Below are positions 34,057 through 42,370 of a DNA stretch of 64,000 nt, in pieces. How positions within the stretch are numbered: the stretch's first letter is position 1; each line of letters opens with the position of its first letter. A program made the translations under genes and the position numbers. The DNA is taken from the NCBI RefSeq assembly GCF_004797125.1, contig NZ_CP038810.1:3066339-3130338 (forward strand), in the 5' to 3' direction. Below the pieces are notes generated by a model that did no database searches, had not been told where the DNA came from, and was given only the letters and a program-made list of their open reading frames with translations. Source of the DNA: Flavobacterium sangjuense. GTDB lineage: Bacteria; Bacteroidota; Bacteroidia; Flavobacteriales; Flavobacteriaceae.

Positions 34057-35958
34057 ATGACAACAGGAAAAATTAATGTATCCGTAGAAAACATCTTTCC
34101 ACTGATTAAGAAGTTTTTATACAATGACCACGAAATTTTCTTGCGTGAATTAGTATCAAATGCAACCGACGCCACACTAAAATTAAAGCATTTAACCAGT
34201 ATTGGTGAAGCCAAAGTCGAATATGGCAACCCAATCATAGAAGTTAAAATTGACAAAGAAGGCAAAAAACTCCACCTCATCGATCAAGGTTTGGGAATGA
34301 CTGCCGAAGAAGTTGAGAAATACATCAACCAAATCGCTTTCTCCGGAGCTGAAGAATTCCTTGAAAAATATAAAGACTCTGCCAAAGATTCAGGAATCAT
34401 TGGTCACTTCGGACTTGGATTTTATTCTGCCTTTATGGTCGCTTCCAAAGTGGAAATTATCACCAAATCATACAAAGACGAACCGGCAGCACATTGGACG
34501 TGTGACGGAAGTCCGGAATTTACTTTAGTTCCATCTGACAAAACGGAAAGAGGAACAGAAATCATTCTTCACATTGCGGAAGATTCCTTAGAATTTTTAG
34601 AAGATTTTAAAATCCGTGAATTGTTGACCAAATACAACAAGTTCATGCCGATTCCAATCAAATTCGGAACAAGAACTGAAAAAATTGAGCAAAAAAAAGG
34701 CGAATCTGTTGCTGAAGAAGACAAGGACAATATTTTCACTGAAGTGGAAGTCGATAACATCATCAACAATCCAAATCCGGCATGGACAAAACAACCGGTT
34801 GATCTGACTGATGAAGATTATAAAGATTTCTATCGCGAATTGTATCCAATGCAGTTTGAAGATCCATTATTCAACATTCATTTGAATGTGGATTATCCGT
34901 TCAACCTTACCGGAATTTTATATTTCCCAAAAATGTCTGCCGATTTGCAATTGCAAAAAGACAAAATCCAGATGTACCAAAACCAGGTTTTTGTTACTGA
35001 TAACGTAGAAGGAATTGTTCCTGAGTTTTTAGGCATGCTGAAAGGTGTGATTGATTCTCCGGATATTCCATTGAACGTTTCGCGTTCGGGTTTACAGGCA
35101 GATAGTAATGTGAAAAAAATCTCGAATTATATCACACGAAAAGTAGCTGATAAACTGAAATCATTATTCACTGAAAACCGTGAAGACTTCGAGCAAAAAT
35201 GGAATGATATAAAAATCGTATTGGAATACGGAATGCTTTCGGAGCCAAAATTCTATGAAAAATCAGCAGACTTTATTTTATATCCAACAGTTGATGACAA
35301 ATATTACACCTTAGCCGAATTGAAAGAAGCTTTGACAGCAAACCAAACCGACAAAAAAGGAAAATTGGTTGTCTTATATGCTTCCAATAAAGATGCACAA
35401 CACGGTTATATTGACATTGCCAAAGAAAAAGGATATGAAGTGTTGTTATTGGATTCACCTATCGTTTCTCACTTAATCCAGAAACTGGAAAGCGATAATG
35501 AGAACCTGACTTTTGTTCGTGTCGATTCTGACCATATAGACAAACTAATTCAGAAAGAGGAAACTCAGATTTCTAAATTATCGGAAGATGAGTCAACACA
35601 ATTGAAAACGGTTTTAGAAGAAATTGTACCAAAAACAAATTACTCTGTTCAGTTGGAAGCAATGGACAGCACAGCGGCGCCATTCATCATCACACAACCG
35701 GAATTCATGCGAAGAATGAAAGAAATGAGTCAAACCGGTGGCGGCGGAATGTTCGGCATGGGCAATTTCCCGGAAATGTATAATTTGGTTGTAAACACCA
35801 ATTCAGAATTGGCTTCAACAATCCTAAACACTTCTGACAAATCAGCTCAGGAAGGTTTGGTAAAACAAGCTTTAGATTTGGCCAAAATCTCTCAGGGATT
35901 ATTGAAAGGTGAAGAGTTAACCGCATTTGTGAAGAGGAGTTTTGAACTAATCAAATAA
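34057..35958 (+). CDS. htpG: molecular chaperone HtpG (Hsp90)
   Basis: I start at ATG 34057 (633 residues) because the conserved N-terminus MTTGKINVSVENIFPL begins there. An upstream TTG extension adds nothing conserved. The ATP-binding GHKL domain (1-230) shows the Bergerat motifs ELVSNATDA (E and N of motif I), DQGLGMT (motif II) and GHFGLGFYSAFMV (motif III lid). The middle domain has the catalytic Arg region SRSGLQAD, and the C-terminal dimerisation domain follows from about 500. It folds or remodels client proteins in the cytoplasm. Two 14-bp direct repeats upstream may be stress operators. Confidence 0.97.
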   Translation: MTTGKINVSVENIFPLIKKFLYNDHEIFLRELVSNATDATLKLKHLTSIGEAKVEYGNPIIEVKIDKEGKKLHLIDQGLGMTAEEVEKYINQIAFSGAEEFLEKYKDSAKDSGIIGHFGLGFYSAFMVASKVEIITKSYKDEPAAHWTCDGSPEFTLVPSDKTERGTEIILHIAEDSLEFLEDFKIRELLTKYNKFMPIPIKFGTRTEKIEQKKGESVAEEDKDNIFTEVEVDNIINNPNPAWTKQPVDLTDEDYKDFYRELYPMQFEDPLFNIHLNVDYPFNLTGILYFPKMSADLQLQKDKIQMYQNQVFVTDNVEGIVPEFLGMLKGVIDSPDIPLNVSRSGLQADSNVKKISNYITRKVADKLKSLFTENREDFEQKWNDIKIVLEYGMLSEPKFYEKSADFILYPTVDDKYYTLAELKEALTANQTDKKGKLVVLYASNKDAQHGYIDIAKEKGYEVLLLDSPIVSHLIQKLESDNENLTFVRVDSDHIDKLIQKEETQISKLSEDESTQLKTVLEEIVPKTNYSVQLEAMDSTAAPFIITQPEFMRRMKEMSQTGGGGMFGMGNFPEMYNLVVNTNSELASTILNTSDKSAQEGLVKQALDLAKISQGLLKGEELTAFVKRSFELIK

Positions 35959-35983
35959 GAGAAAAGAAAATAGAACAAAGAAG

Positions 35984-36018
35984 AAAGACCTGTGAGTGAA
36001 AGCTTGCAGGTTTTTTTA
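35984..36018 (+). terminator. htpG terminator
   Basis: ACCTG and CAGGT pair with further weak pairing inside, followed by T7. Confidence 0.6.
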
Positions 36019-36063
36019 TTGGATTTAATTTCCGTAATTCGTAATTAATAATTCGTAATTAAT

Positions 36064-36468
36064 ATGACACTACACATCGAAACTCCAGCCCTATTATTCT
36101 CAGCAACATCATTGATATTGTTGGCATATACCAATCGCTTTTTGACCATTGCCCAAATCGTGCGCAGTTTGAAAAAGCATTATGATGAAGTACATACAAA
36201 AAGCATTTTGCTGCAAATCAAAAATCTAAATCTGAGACTTTCGCTCATTCGCTATATGCAACTTTTTGGGGTTTTGTGTTTGTTTCTTTCCGTATTTGCG
36301 ATGTTATCATTATTTCTCGAACAACAAACAATGGGCATTTATCTTTTTGGTGCCAGCTTATTGACTTTACTTATTTCTCTTGGAATATCTTTTTGGGAAA
36401 TTAGTATTTCGGTTACCGCATTACGGCTTCATTTAAGTGATTTGATGGAAGCTGAAGAAGAAAAATAA
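36064..36468 (+). CDS. DUF2721 membrane protein
   Basis: The 134-residue protein has membrane helices at about 5-22, 62-82 and 92-112. Its sequence (TPALLFSATSLILLAYTNRFL, then IRSLK-like amphipathic stretch, and VTALRLHLSDL) fits DUF2721, a family of small membrane proteins of unknown function. It lies 30 bp before a TMEM175-like channel gene on the same strand, so the two may be co-expressed. Short direct repeats (TCGTAATTAAT, 36042-36063) precede the start. Confidence 0.8.
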   Translation: MTLHIETPALLFSATSLILLAYTNRFLTIAQIVRSLKKHYDEVHTKSILLQIKNLNLRLSLIRYMQLFGVLCLFLSVFAMLSLFLEQQTMGIYLFGASLLTLLISLGISFWEISISVTALRLHLSDLMEAEEEK

Positions 36469-36498
36469 TTTTACTATTTTTGAACAAAACCAAAAAAC

Positions 36499-37086
36499 AT
36501 GAAGTTCCAATTAGAAAGAATACTGCTCTTTAGCGATGCCGTTTTTGCCATCGCCATTACTTTGATGATTATTGAAATAAAGCCACCTCATTTAGAACAT
36601 GGAAGTTCTTTTTGGCAAGGCTTTAGTGCCTTCCTAAAACTAAGTCCCATCATAATGGGAACAGTCCTTAGTTTTTACCTCGTTGGTTTGTTTTGGTACC
36701 GTCATCATGACCTGATGAAGCATTTGGTAAACTGTGATGGTAAATTTTTAGCACTCAATTTAAGTTTATTGCTAGCTGTTGCTTTCATTCCTTTTTCTAC
36801 TGCTTTTGTGTTCGAAAACGAACCCTCACCTTTTCCCCTATTGATTTATAATATGAATTATGCGATAGCCTCGCTGCTTTATTACAAACTCTGCAGCTAT
36901 GCTTTCAATCCTAGCCACAATCTTGCCAGCTCCGATGTTTCTGTAGAAGTTAGCAAAATGAAAAGGGAAACCATTTATTCATTGGGAGTTTATACCTTAA
37001 CTACCGTACTTGCCTTTTTTACACCATTCGCTCCCATTGGATATGTTGCTTTTGCCTTTCAGCATAAGGTGGTGAATCGAAAATAA
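36499..37086 (+). CDS. TMEM175-family (DUF1211) channel-like protein
   Basis: The 195-residue protein contains RILLFSDAVFAIAITLMII at the start, the R-x(3)-F-S-D-x-V-F-A-I-A-I-T-L signature of TMEM175, a potassium-selective channel family whose filter is built from this first helix. Six membrane segments are visible. Bacterial members form tetramers with one such domain per chain. The conserved FSD is intact. A strong terminator follows. Confidence 0.88.
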   Translation: MKFQLERILLFSDAVFAIAITLMIIEIKPPHLEHGSSFWQGFSAFLKLSPIIMGTVLSFYLVGLFWYRHHDLMKHLVNCDGKFLALNLSLLLAVAFIPFSTAFVFENEPSPFPLLIYNMNYAIASLLYYKLCSYAFNPSHNLASSDVSVEVSKMKRETIYSLGVYTLTTVLAFFTPFAPIGYVAFAFQHKVVNRK

Positions 37087-37124
37087 AAAAACCGTCTCGT
37101 TAAATAAACGAGACGGTTTTTTAT
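37085..37124. terminator. bidirectional terminator before carB
   Basis: AAAACCGTCTCGTT and its perfect complement form a 14-bp stem around a 4-base loop, with A- and T-runs on both sides. Confidence 0.92.
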
Positions 37125-37138
37125 TTATTCCTAAGCAA

Positions 37139-39991
37139 TTACTTGCTCAAATACATCTTACGTCTCGAATACAATTCGTAGAACTGGTCATCTTTCAAAT
37201 CATCAATAAACAAAATACTTTCACCCGTTGATTTCATTTCAGGTCCGAGTGCTTTATTGACATCTTTGAATTTGCTAAAAGAGAAAACCGGCTGCTTAAT
37301 CGCGAAACCTTTTAACTTTGGATTAAAAGTAAAATCATTTACTTTGTTTACACCAAGCATCACTTTCGTGGCATAATTTACATAAGGTTCGCCATACGCT
37401 TTCGCAATAAAAGGCACCGTTCTCGAAGCTCTCGGATTTGCTTCTATAATATAAACCGTATCGTCTTTTATCGCAAACTGAATATTGATTAAACCAACGG
37501 TTCTCAATGCCAGTGCTATTTTCTTCGTATGATCTTTGATTTGCTGCATTACAAATTCACCCAAATTAAACGGTGGTAAAGTAGCATTACTGTCTCCTGA
37601 ATGGATTCCGCAAGGTTCGATGTGTTCCATGATTCCGATGATGTAGACATTTTCACCATCACAAATCGCATCTGCTTCAGCTTCAATTGCGCCATCAAGA
37701 TAATGGTCTAATAGCAATTTGTTTCCCGGAATATTTTTAAGCAAATCGATAACGTGTTCTTCCAGTTCCTGTTTGTTGATGACAATCTTCATCCCTTGTC
37801 CACCCAAAACATAAGAAGGGCGAACCAATAACGGAAAGTCTAAAACATCTGCCAATGCAGAAGCCTGGTCAGCATTCTCAGCAATTCCGAATTGTGGAAA
37901 CGGAATTTTTAAATCGGTCAGTAATTCTGAAAATCTTCCTCTGTCTTCGGCTAAATCCAAAGCATCAAATGAAGTTCCTAGAATTTTTATTCCGTATTTT
38001 GATAATTTTTCAGCTAATTTCAATGCAGTTTGCCCGCCAAGTTGCACGATTACACCTTCTGGCTTTTCATGTCGGATGATATCATAAATATGCTCCCAAA
38101 AGACAGGCTCGAAATACAATTTATCAGCTGTATCAAAATCGGTAGAAACCGTTTCCGGATTACAGTTAATCATGATGGTTTCGTAACCACATTCTTTGGC
38201 TGCCAAAACTCCGTGAACACAAGAGTAATCAAACTCAATTCCCTGCCCAATTCTGTTTGGTCCTGAACCTAAAACCACCACTTTCTTTTTATCAGTAACG
38301 ATGCTTTCGTTATGCACATATCGTTCTCCCGTTGCTGTTTCAATTTCAGCTTCGAAGGTTGAATAATAATACGGAGTTAACGCTTTAAATTCGGCCGCAC
38401 AAGTATCAACCAGTTTGTAAACACGCTTGATGTTCATCTCATCGCGTAATTTATTCACTTGGCTTTCTAAGCATTTTAGCATGTGAGCAATTTGTCTGTC
38501 GCCGTACCCTTTTTGTTTGGCTTCCAGTAATAATTCTTTTGGCAAAGTATCTACTTTGTATTGTGAAATTTCTCTCTCTAAGAAATACAGTTCTTCGTAT
38601 TGTTTCAAAAACCACATATCAATCTTAGTGATTTCGTGGATTCTGCTTAACGGAATTCCCATTGCTATCGCATCATAAATCACGAATACTCTGTCCCAAC
38701 TTGCAAACGTCAGTTTCTCGATAATTTGCTCGTAGTTTTTGTATCCTTTCCCGTCAGCTCCTAAACCATTTCTCTTGATTTCTAGTGATTGCGTTGCTTT
38801 GTGTAATGCTTCCTGAAACGAACGCCCAATTCCCATAACTTCACCAACCGATTTCATCTGCAAGCCCAACGTTCTGTCTGCACCTTCAAACTTGTCAAAG
38901 TTCCAACGCGGAATTTTTACGATTACGTAATCTAATGTTGGTTCAAATAAGGCTGATGTAGATTTTGTGATTTGGTTTGGCAATTCGTCTAAGTGATATC
39001 CTAAAGCCAATTTAGAAGCGACTTTTGCAATTGGATAACCTGTCGCTTTTGATGCTAAGGCTGATGAACGCGATACACGTGGATTGATTTCAATTGCAAC
39101 GATATCTTCTTTTTCATCCGGTGAAACGGCAAACTGCACGTTACATCCTCCGGCAAAATTCCCGATGGAACGCATCATCAAAATTGCCATATCACGCATC
39201 TTTTGGAACGTGGTGTCCGATAACGTCATTGCTGGTGCAACCGTAATCGAATCTCCGGTGTGGATTCCCATTGGATCCATATTTTCGATAGAACAGATGA
39301 TAACTACATTGTCGTTTTTATCGCGGAGCAATTCTAATTCGTATTCTTTCCAACCAAGCAAAGCTTTGTCAATTAAGACTTCGTGGATTGGTGACATTTC
39401 TAAACCATAGGTTAGCTTTTCGTCAAATTCTTCTTTGCTGTGTACAAAAGCTGCGCCGGTTCCACCAAGCGTAAACGATGGACGGATTACTAACGGAAAA
39501 CCAAATTCCTGTGCAATTTCTTTTCCTTTTAGAAATGATGTTGCGGTTTTGGCTGGAGCTGTAGGCACTCCGATTCTTTCTAATAGTTGCTTGAATTGCT
39601 CGCGATCTTCGGTAATGTTTATAGCGTTGATATCGACACCTATTAATTTTACTCCGAAGTCTTCCCAAATTCCTTTTTCGTCAGCTTCAAGACACAAGTT
39701 CAAGGCTGTTTGTCCACCCATTGTTGGCAAAACGGCATCAATCTGTGGGTGCTCTTTTAGGATTTGGATGATTGATTTTGTAGTTAATGGCAATAAATAA
39801 ACATGATCGGCCATACTTGGATCAGTCATTATCGTTGCCGGATTGGAATTGATAAGGATTACTTCAATTCCTTCTTCGCGGATTGAACGTGCTGACTGAG
39901 AACCGGCATAATCAAATTCGCATGCTTGTCCAATTACGATTGGACCTGAACCTATGATTAAAACCGATTTGATTGAATTGTCTTTGGGCAT
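37139..39991 (-). CDS. carB: carbamoyl-phosphate synthase large subunit (no allosteric domain)
   Basis: CarB makes carbamoyl phosphate from bicarbonate, ammonia and two ATP for arginine and pyrimidine synthesis. The two homologous halves are present, each with a pre-ATP-grasp (LIIGSGPIVIGQACEFDYAG and VLGSGPNRIGQGIEFDY) and an ATP-grasp fold. The oligomerisation region lies between them. The protein is 950 residues, whereas E. coli CarB has 1073. It stops where the C-terminal MGS-like domain that binds UMP, IMP and ornithine would begin (STGESILFIDD...YLSK). The stop is clean with a terminator after it, so this is not damage. carA is not adjacent. Confidence 0.96.
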   Translation of the reverse strand: MPKDNSIKSVLIIGSGPIVIGQACEFDYAGSQSARSIREEGIEVILINSNPATIMTDPSMADHVYLLPLTTKSIIQILKEHPQIDAVLPTMGGQTALNLCLEADEKGIWEDFGVKLIGVDINAINITEDREQFKQLLERIGVPTAPAKTATSFLKGKEIAQEFGFPLVIRPSFTLGGTGAAFVHSKEEFDEKLTYGLEMSPIHEVLIDKALLGWKEYELELLRDKNDNVVIICSIENMDPMGIHTGDSITVAPAMTLSDTTFQKMRDMAILMMRSIGNFAGGCNVQFAVSPDEKEDIVAIEINPRVSRSSALASKATGYPIAKVASKLALGYHLDELPNQITKSTSALFEPTLDYVIVKIPRWNFDKFEGADRTLGLQMKSVGEVMGIGRSFQEALHKATQSLEIKRNGLGADGKGYKNYEQIIEKLTFASWDRVFVIYDAIAMGIPLSRIHEITKIDMWFLKQYEELYFLEREISQYKVDTLPKELLLEAKQKGYGDRQIAHMLKCLESQVNKLRDEMNIKRVYKLVDTCAAEFKALTPYYYSTFEAEIETATGERYVHNESIVTDKKKVVVLGSGPNRIGQGIEFDYSCVHGVLAAKECGYETIMINCNPETVSTDFDTADKLYFEPVFWEHIYDIIRHEKPEGVIVQLGGQTALKLAEKLSKYGIKILGTSFDALDLAEDRGRFSELLTDLKIPFPQFGIAENADQASALADVLDFPLLVRPSYVLGGQGMKIVINKQELEEHVIDLLKNIPGNKLLLDHYLDGAIEAEADAICDGENVYIIGIMEHIEPCGIHSGDSNATLPPFNLGEFVMQQIKDHTKKIALALRTVGLINIQFAIKDDTVYIIEANPRASRTVPFIAKAYGEPYVNYATKVMLGVNKVNDFTFNPKLKGFAIKQPVFSFSKFKDVNKALGPEMKSTGESILFIDDLKDDQFYELYSRRKMYLSK

Positions 39992-40039
39992 TGTTGTGTG
40001 TTGTTTTGTAGTTTAGTTGTTGTATGCTTTTGTTTTTTC

Positions 40040-40121
40040 TAGCCCCGATGGCAGTGAAAATCCTTTTTATTTTTCTAAAAATAAAAAGATTGTAACGAAC
40101 AGCGGGAAATAGCTCCTAAAA
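40040..40121 (+). repeat. dispersed repeat element, copy 2 (short form)
   Basis: It begins TAGCCCCGATGGCAGTG, ends AGCTCCTAAAA and contains GAACAGCGGGA. These blocks match copy 1 at 28602-28722 in opposite orientation. The core between the blocks is a perfect hairpin, CTTTTTATTTTT / AAAATAAAAAG. It lies 48 bp upstream of the carB start and after rpmH. Confidence 0.7.
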
Positions 40122-40148
40122 ATTATCAATATTTATAAACAAAATATA

Positions 40149-40182
40149 AAAAAAGCCGCTACTAATAAAAGTAACGGCTTGA
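40149..40182 (-). terminator. rpmH terminator
   Basis: On the minus strand AAGCCGTTACT and AGTAGCGGCTT pair with one mismatch and are followed by T7. Confidence 0.85.
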
Positions 40183-40202
40183 TATTGATTAATTGCTAAT
40201 CA

Positions 40203-40364
40203 TTATTTTTTGTGTCTTGGTTCAGAAGATACAGTCAATTTATGTCTTCCTTTTGCTCTACGACGCGCAAGGACTTTTCTTCCATTTGCAGAAGCCATTC
40301 TGTCCATAAATCCGTGTTTATTTCTTCTCTTTCTTTTCGATGGTTGAAACGTTCTTTTGCTCAT
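40203..40364 (-). CDS. rpmH: 50S ribosomal protein L34
   Basis: Reading the minus strand from ATG 40364 gives a 53-residue basic protein, [20 protein letters not shown] and onwards, ending EPRHKK. It includes the L34 signature [22 protein letters not shown] (given here as motif). The gene has a near-ideal promoter upstream and a terminator downstream, so it is transcribed alone. The usual neighbours rnpA and dnaA are absent, which is normal in flavobacteria. Confidence 0.97.
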
Positions 40365-40426
40365 TGCTTTATATCTTTAAAATCGTGTATTATTCTGTTT
40401 TGAAATGGTTCCTTTAAAACCGAGTG

Positions 40427-40456
40427 CAAATATACAAACCTTTTTTTTTCTGGCAA
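40427..40456 (-). promoter_or_regulatory. rpmH promoter (TTG-N19-TATATTTG)
   Basis: On the minus strand TTG lies at 40456-40454 and TATATTTG at 40434-40427, with exactly 19 bp between, the flavobacterial ideal. The start site should be near 40420, leaving a 5' leader of about 55 bases. Confidence 0.85.
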
Positions 40457-40490
40457 GTAGTTTTATAAAAAAAATTACAATTCATTTTAT

Positions 40491-40498
40491 TACCTTTG
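40491..40498 (+). promoter_or_regulatory. -7 element of the TPR membrane protein gene
   Basis: TACCTTTG fits TANNTTTG and lies 21 bp before the ATG. The upstream TTG is not clear. Confidence 0.4.
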
Positions 40499-40519
40499 AC
40501 GCACTAAAAAATATAGAAC

Positions 40520-41035
40520 ATGTTTCACAGATTTATTAAATTAATTATAGCGGCTTTATTAGTGCTAACAGCCGTTTGGCAATTCACAGAAGGAAATATT
40601 GGAAACGGAATTTTTCTAATTCTATTGACAGCAATTCCGATTTTTCTTTATTACAAAAACGAATTTATTCTTTTGGCCTTTTTAAAATTGAGAAAACAGG
40701 ACTTTGCCGGTGCAAAAGTTTGGTTGGATAAAATTAAAAACCCTGAAACAGCTTTGGTTAGAAAGCAACAAGGTTATTACAATTACCTTCACGGATTGAT
40801 GATGTCGCAGACGAACATACACCAATCGGAGAAATTCTTTAAAAAAGCGGTTGAGCTTGGTTTGAGTATGGATATGGATTTGGCTGTAGCCAAATTAAAT
40901 TTGGCCGGAATCGCGATGTCAAAAAGACGTAAAATGGAAGCCACTACTTTGTTAAACGAAGCCAAAAAGCTTGACAAACAAGGAATGTTGAAAGATCAAA
41001 TCAGCATGATGAAAGAACAGATGAAGAAAATCTAA
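40520..41035 (+). CDS. membrane protein with TPR-like C-terminus
   Basis: The 171-residue protein has two membrane helices at residues about 5-22 and 27-45, then a helical part with the look of tetratricopeptide repeats (FAGAKVWLDKIKNPETA, GYYNYLHGLMMSQTNIHQSEKFFKKAVELG, LNLAGIAMSKRRKMEATTLLNEAKKL; shown in pieces). TPR-like arrays bind other proteins. The function is unknown. It stands alone between rpmH and the ilv operon, with its own -7 element and a shared terminator. Confidence 0.75.
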   Translation: MFHRFIKLIIAALLVLTAVWQFTEGNIGNGIFLILLTAIPIFLYYKNEFILLAFLKLRKQDFAGAKVWLDKIKNPETALVRKQQGYYNYLHGLMMSQTNIHQSEKFFKKAVELGLSMDMDLAVAKLNLAGIAMSKRRKMEATTLLNEAKKLDKQGMLKDQISMMKEQMKKI

Positions 41036-41062
41036 ACACAGATTCCACAGATTTACACAAAT

Positions 41063-41099
41063 AAAAAAACGTCCTGAAATTCTCGGGACGTTTTTTTTT
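41063..41099. terminator. bidirectional terminator at the end of the ilv operon
   Basis: AAAACGTCCTGA and TCGGGACGTTTT pair with a G-T wobble, followed by T9 on the plus strand and T7 on the minus strand. It closes both the TPR gene and the ilv operon. Confidence 0.88.
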
Positions 41100-41104
41100 A
41101 TGGG

Positions 41105-42349
41105 TTAACCAATCAGTTGTGCGTATAAATCTTCTTTTTCGTTTAGATAGCGGTATTCAAAACCGTGATCTTTCATTCTTTCCTTTATAGCGTGAACATC
41201 TTCCTTGTTTTTGAGTTCTAAACCTACCAAAGCCGGGGCGATTTCTCTGTTGTTCTTTTTGGTAAATTGAAAAAAAGTAATGTCGTCGTCTTTACCCAAT
41301 ATCTTACTTACAAATTCTTTCAAAGCGCCAGGCCGTTGCGGAAATTGTATCATGAAATAATGTTTCAGTCCTTCGTATAAAAGTGAACGCTCTTTTATTT
41401 CTTCTGTTCTTTCGATGTCATTATTGCTTCCGCTAACGATACAAACTACATTTTTCCCTTTTATTTCTTCTTTATAAAAATCTAATGCTGCGATTGAAAG
41501 TGCACCAGCCGGCTCAACAACCATAGCTTCTTCGTTATATAATCGCAAAATGGTAGTACAGACTTTACCTTCAGGAACAAGTACAACATCATCAAGATTC
41601 GCTTTGCAAATTTCAAAATTTAACTGCCCAACCTGCTTTACGGCAGCGCCATCAACAAATTTATCGATAGTTTCTAAATACGTGTTTTCGGCATTAGCGA
41701 TAGACGTTTTCATGGCTGGTGCGCCAAGTGGTTCTACACCAATAATTTTAGTTTTGGGACTTAATTCGGCAAAAACAGTAGAAAGTCCGGCTGATAATCC
41801 GCCGCCGCCAATAGGAACAAAAACATAATCGATTTGTTTTTTTGTCGCTTCTAAAATTTCCAAACCAACAGTTCCTTGTCCCGCAATAACTTTGATATCA
41901 TCAAAAGGATGAATGAAAACTTTGTTGTTCTCGTTGGCATTTTTTATCGCTTTCGCGTAAGCATCATCATACGTATTTCCGGTCAAAACAATTTCTACAA
42001 ATGATTTTCCGAACAATTGCACCTGCTTTATTTTTTGTTTCGGAGTAGTTTTTGGCATATAAATCACACCATGTATTTGGAGCAAATGGCAGGAATAAGC
42101 AACGCCCTGCGCATGATTTCCGGCACTGGCACATACTATACCTGCTCCTTTTTCTGCCTCCGAAAGCGAACTCATTTTGTTATAAGCACCACGAATTTTA
42201 TAAGAACGAACCACTTGCAAATCTTCTCTTTTTAGAAGAATTGTGGCAGCAAATTCATCCGATAAATTTAAGTTCTCAGTCAATGGTGTAACCTGAACTA
42301 CTCCACTTAACTGATTTTTTGCTTGTGCTATTTCCTGAAATAAATTCAT
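41105..42349 (-). CDS. ilvA: threonine deaminase (biosynthetic)
   Basis: IlvA turns threonine into 2-oxobutanoate with PLP, the first step of isoleucine synthesis. The PLP lysine is in VVRSYKIRGAYN (near 51), the phosphate-binding Gly-loop is GGGGLSAG, and an Asn-bearing SAGNHAQG is present. At 414 residues it has one ACT-like regulatory domain (about 330-414: YFMIQFPQRPGALKEF). E. coli IlvA is about 514 residues with two. It is the last gene of the ilv operon, 21 bp after ilvC, and should still respond to isoleucine. Confidence 0.96.
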   Translation of the reverse strand: MNLFQEIAQAKNQLSGVVQVTPLTENLNLSDEFAATILLKREDLQVVRSYKIRGAYNKMSSLSEAEKGAGIVCASAGNHAQGVAYSCHLLQIHGVIYMPKTTPKQKIKQVQLFGKSFVEIVLTGNTYDDAYAKAIKNANENNKVFIHPFDDIKVIAGQGTVGLEILEATKKQIDYVFVPIGGGGLSAGLSTVFAELSPKTKIIGVEPLGAPAMKTSIANAENTYLETIDKFVDGAAVKQVGQLNFEICKANLDDVVLVPEGKVCTTILRLYNEEAMVVEPAGALSIAALDFYKEEIKGKNVVCIVSGSNNDIERTEEIKERSLLYEGLKHYFMIQFPQRPGALKEFVSKILGKDDDITFFQFTKKNNREIAPALVGLELKNKEDVHAIKERMKDHGFEYRYLNEKEDLYAQLIG

Positions 42350-42370
42350 GTTTTCTCCTATTTGGATTTC

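Noticed and set aside
39084..39800. Long plus-strand frames opposite carB
   Set aside because: They are antisense frames of a conserved enzyme and lack start context or family features.
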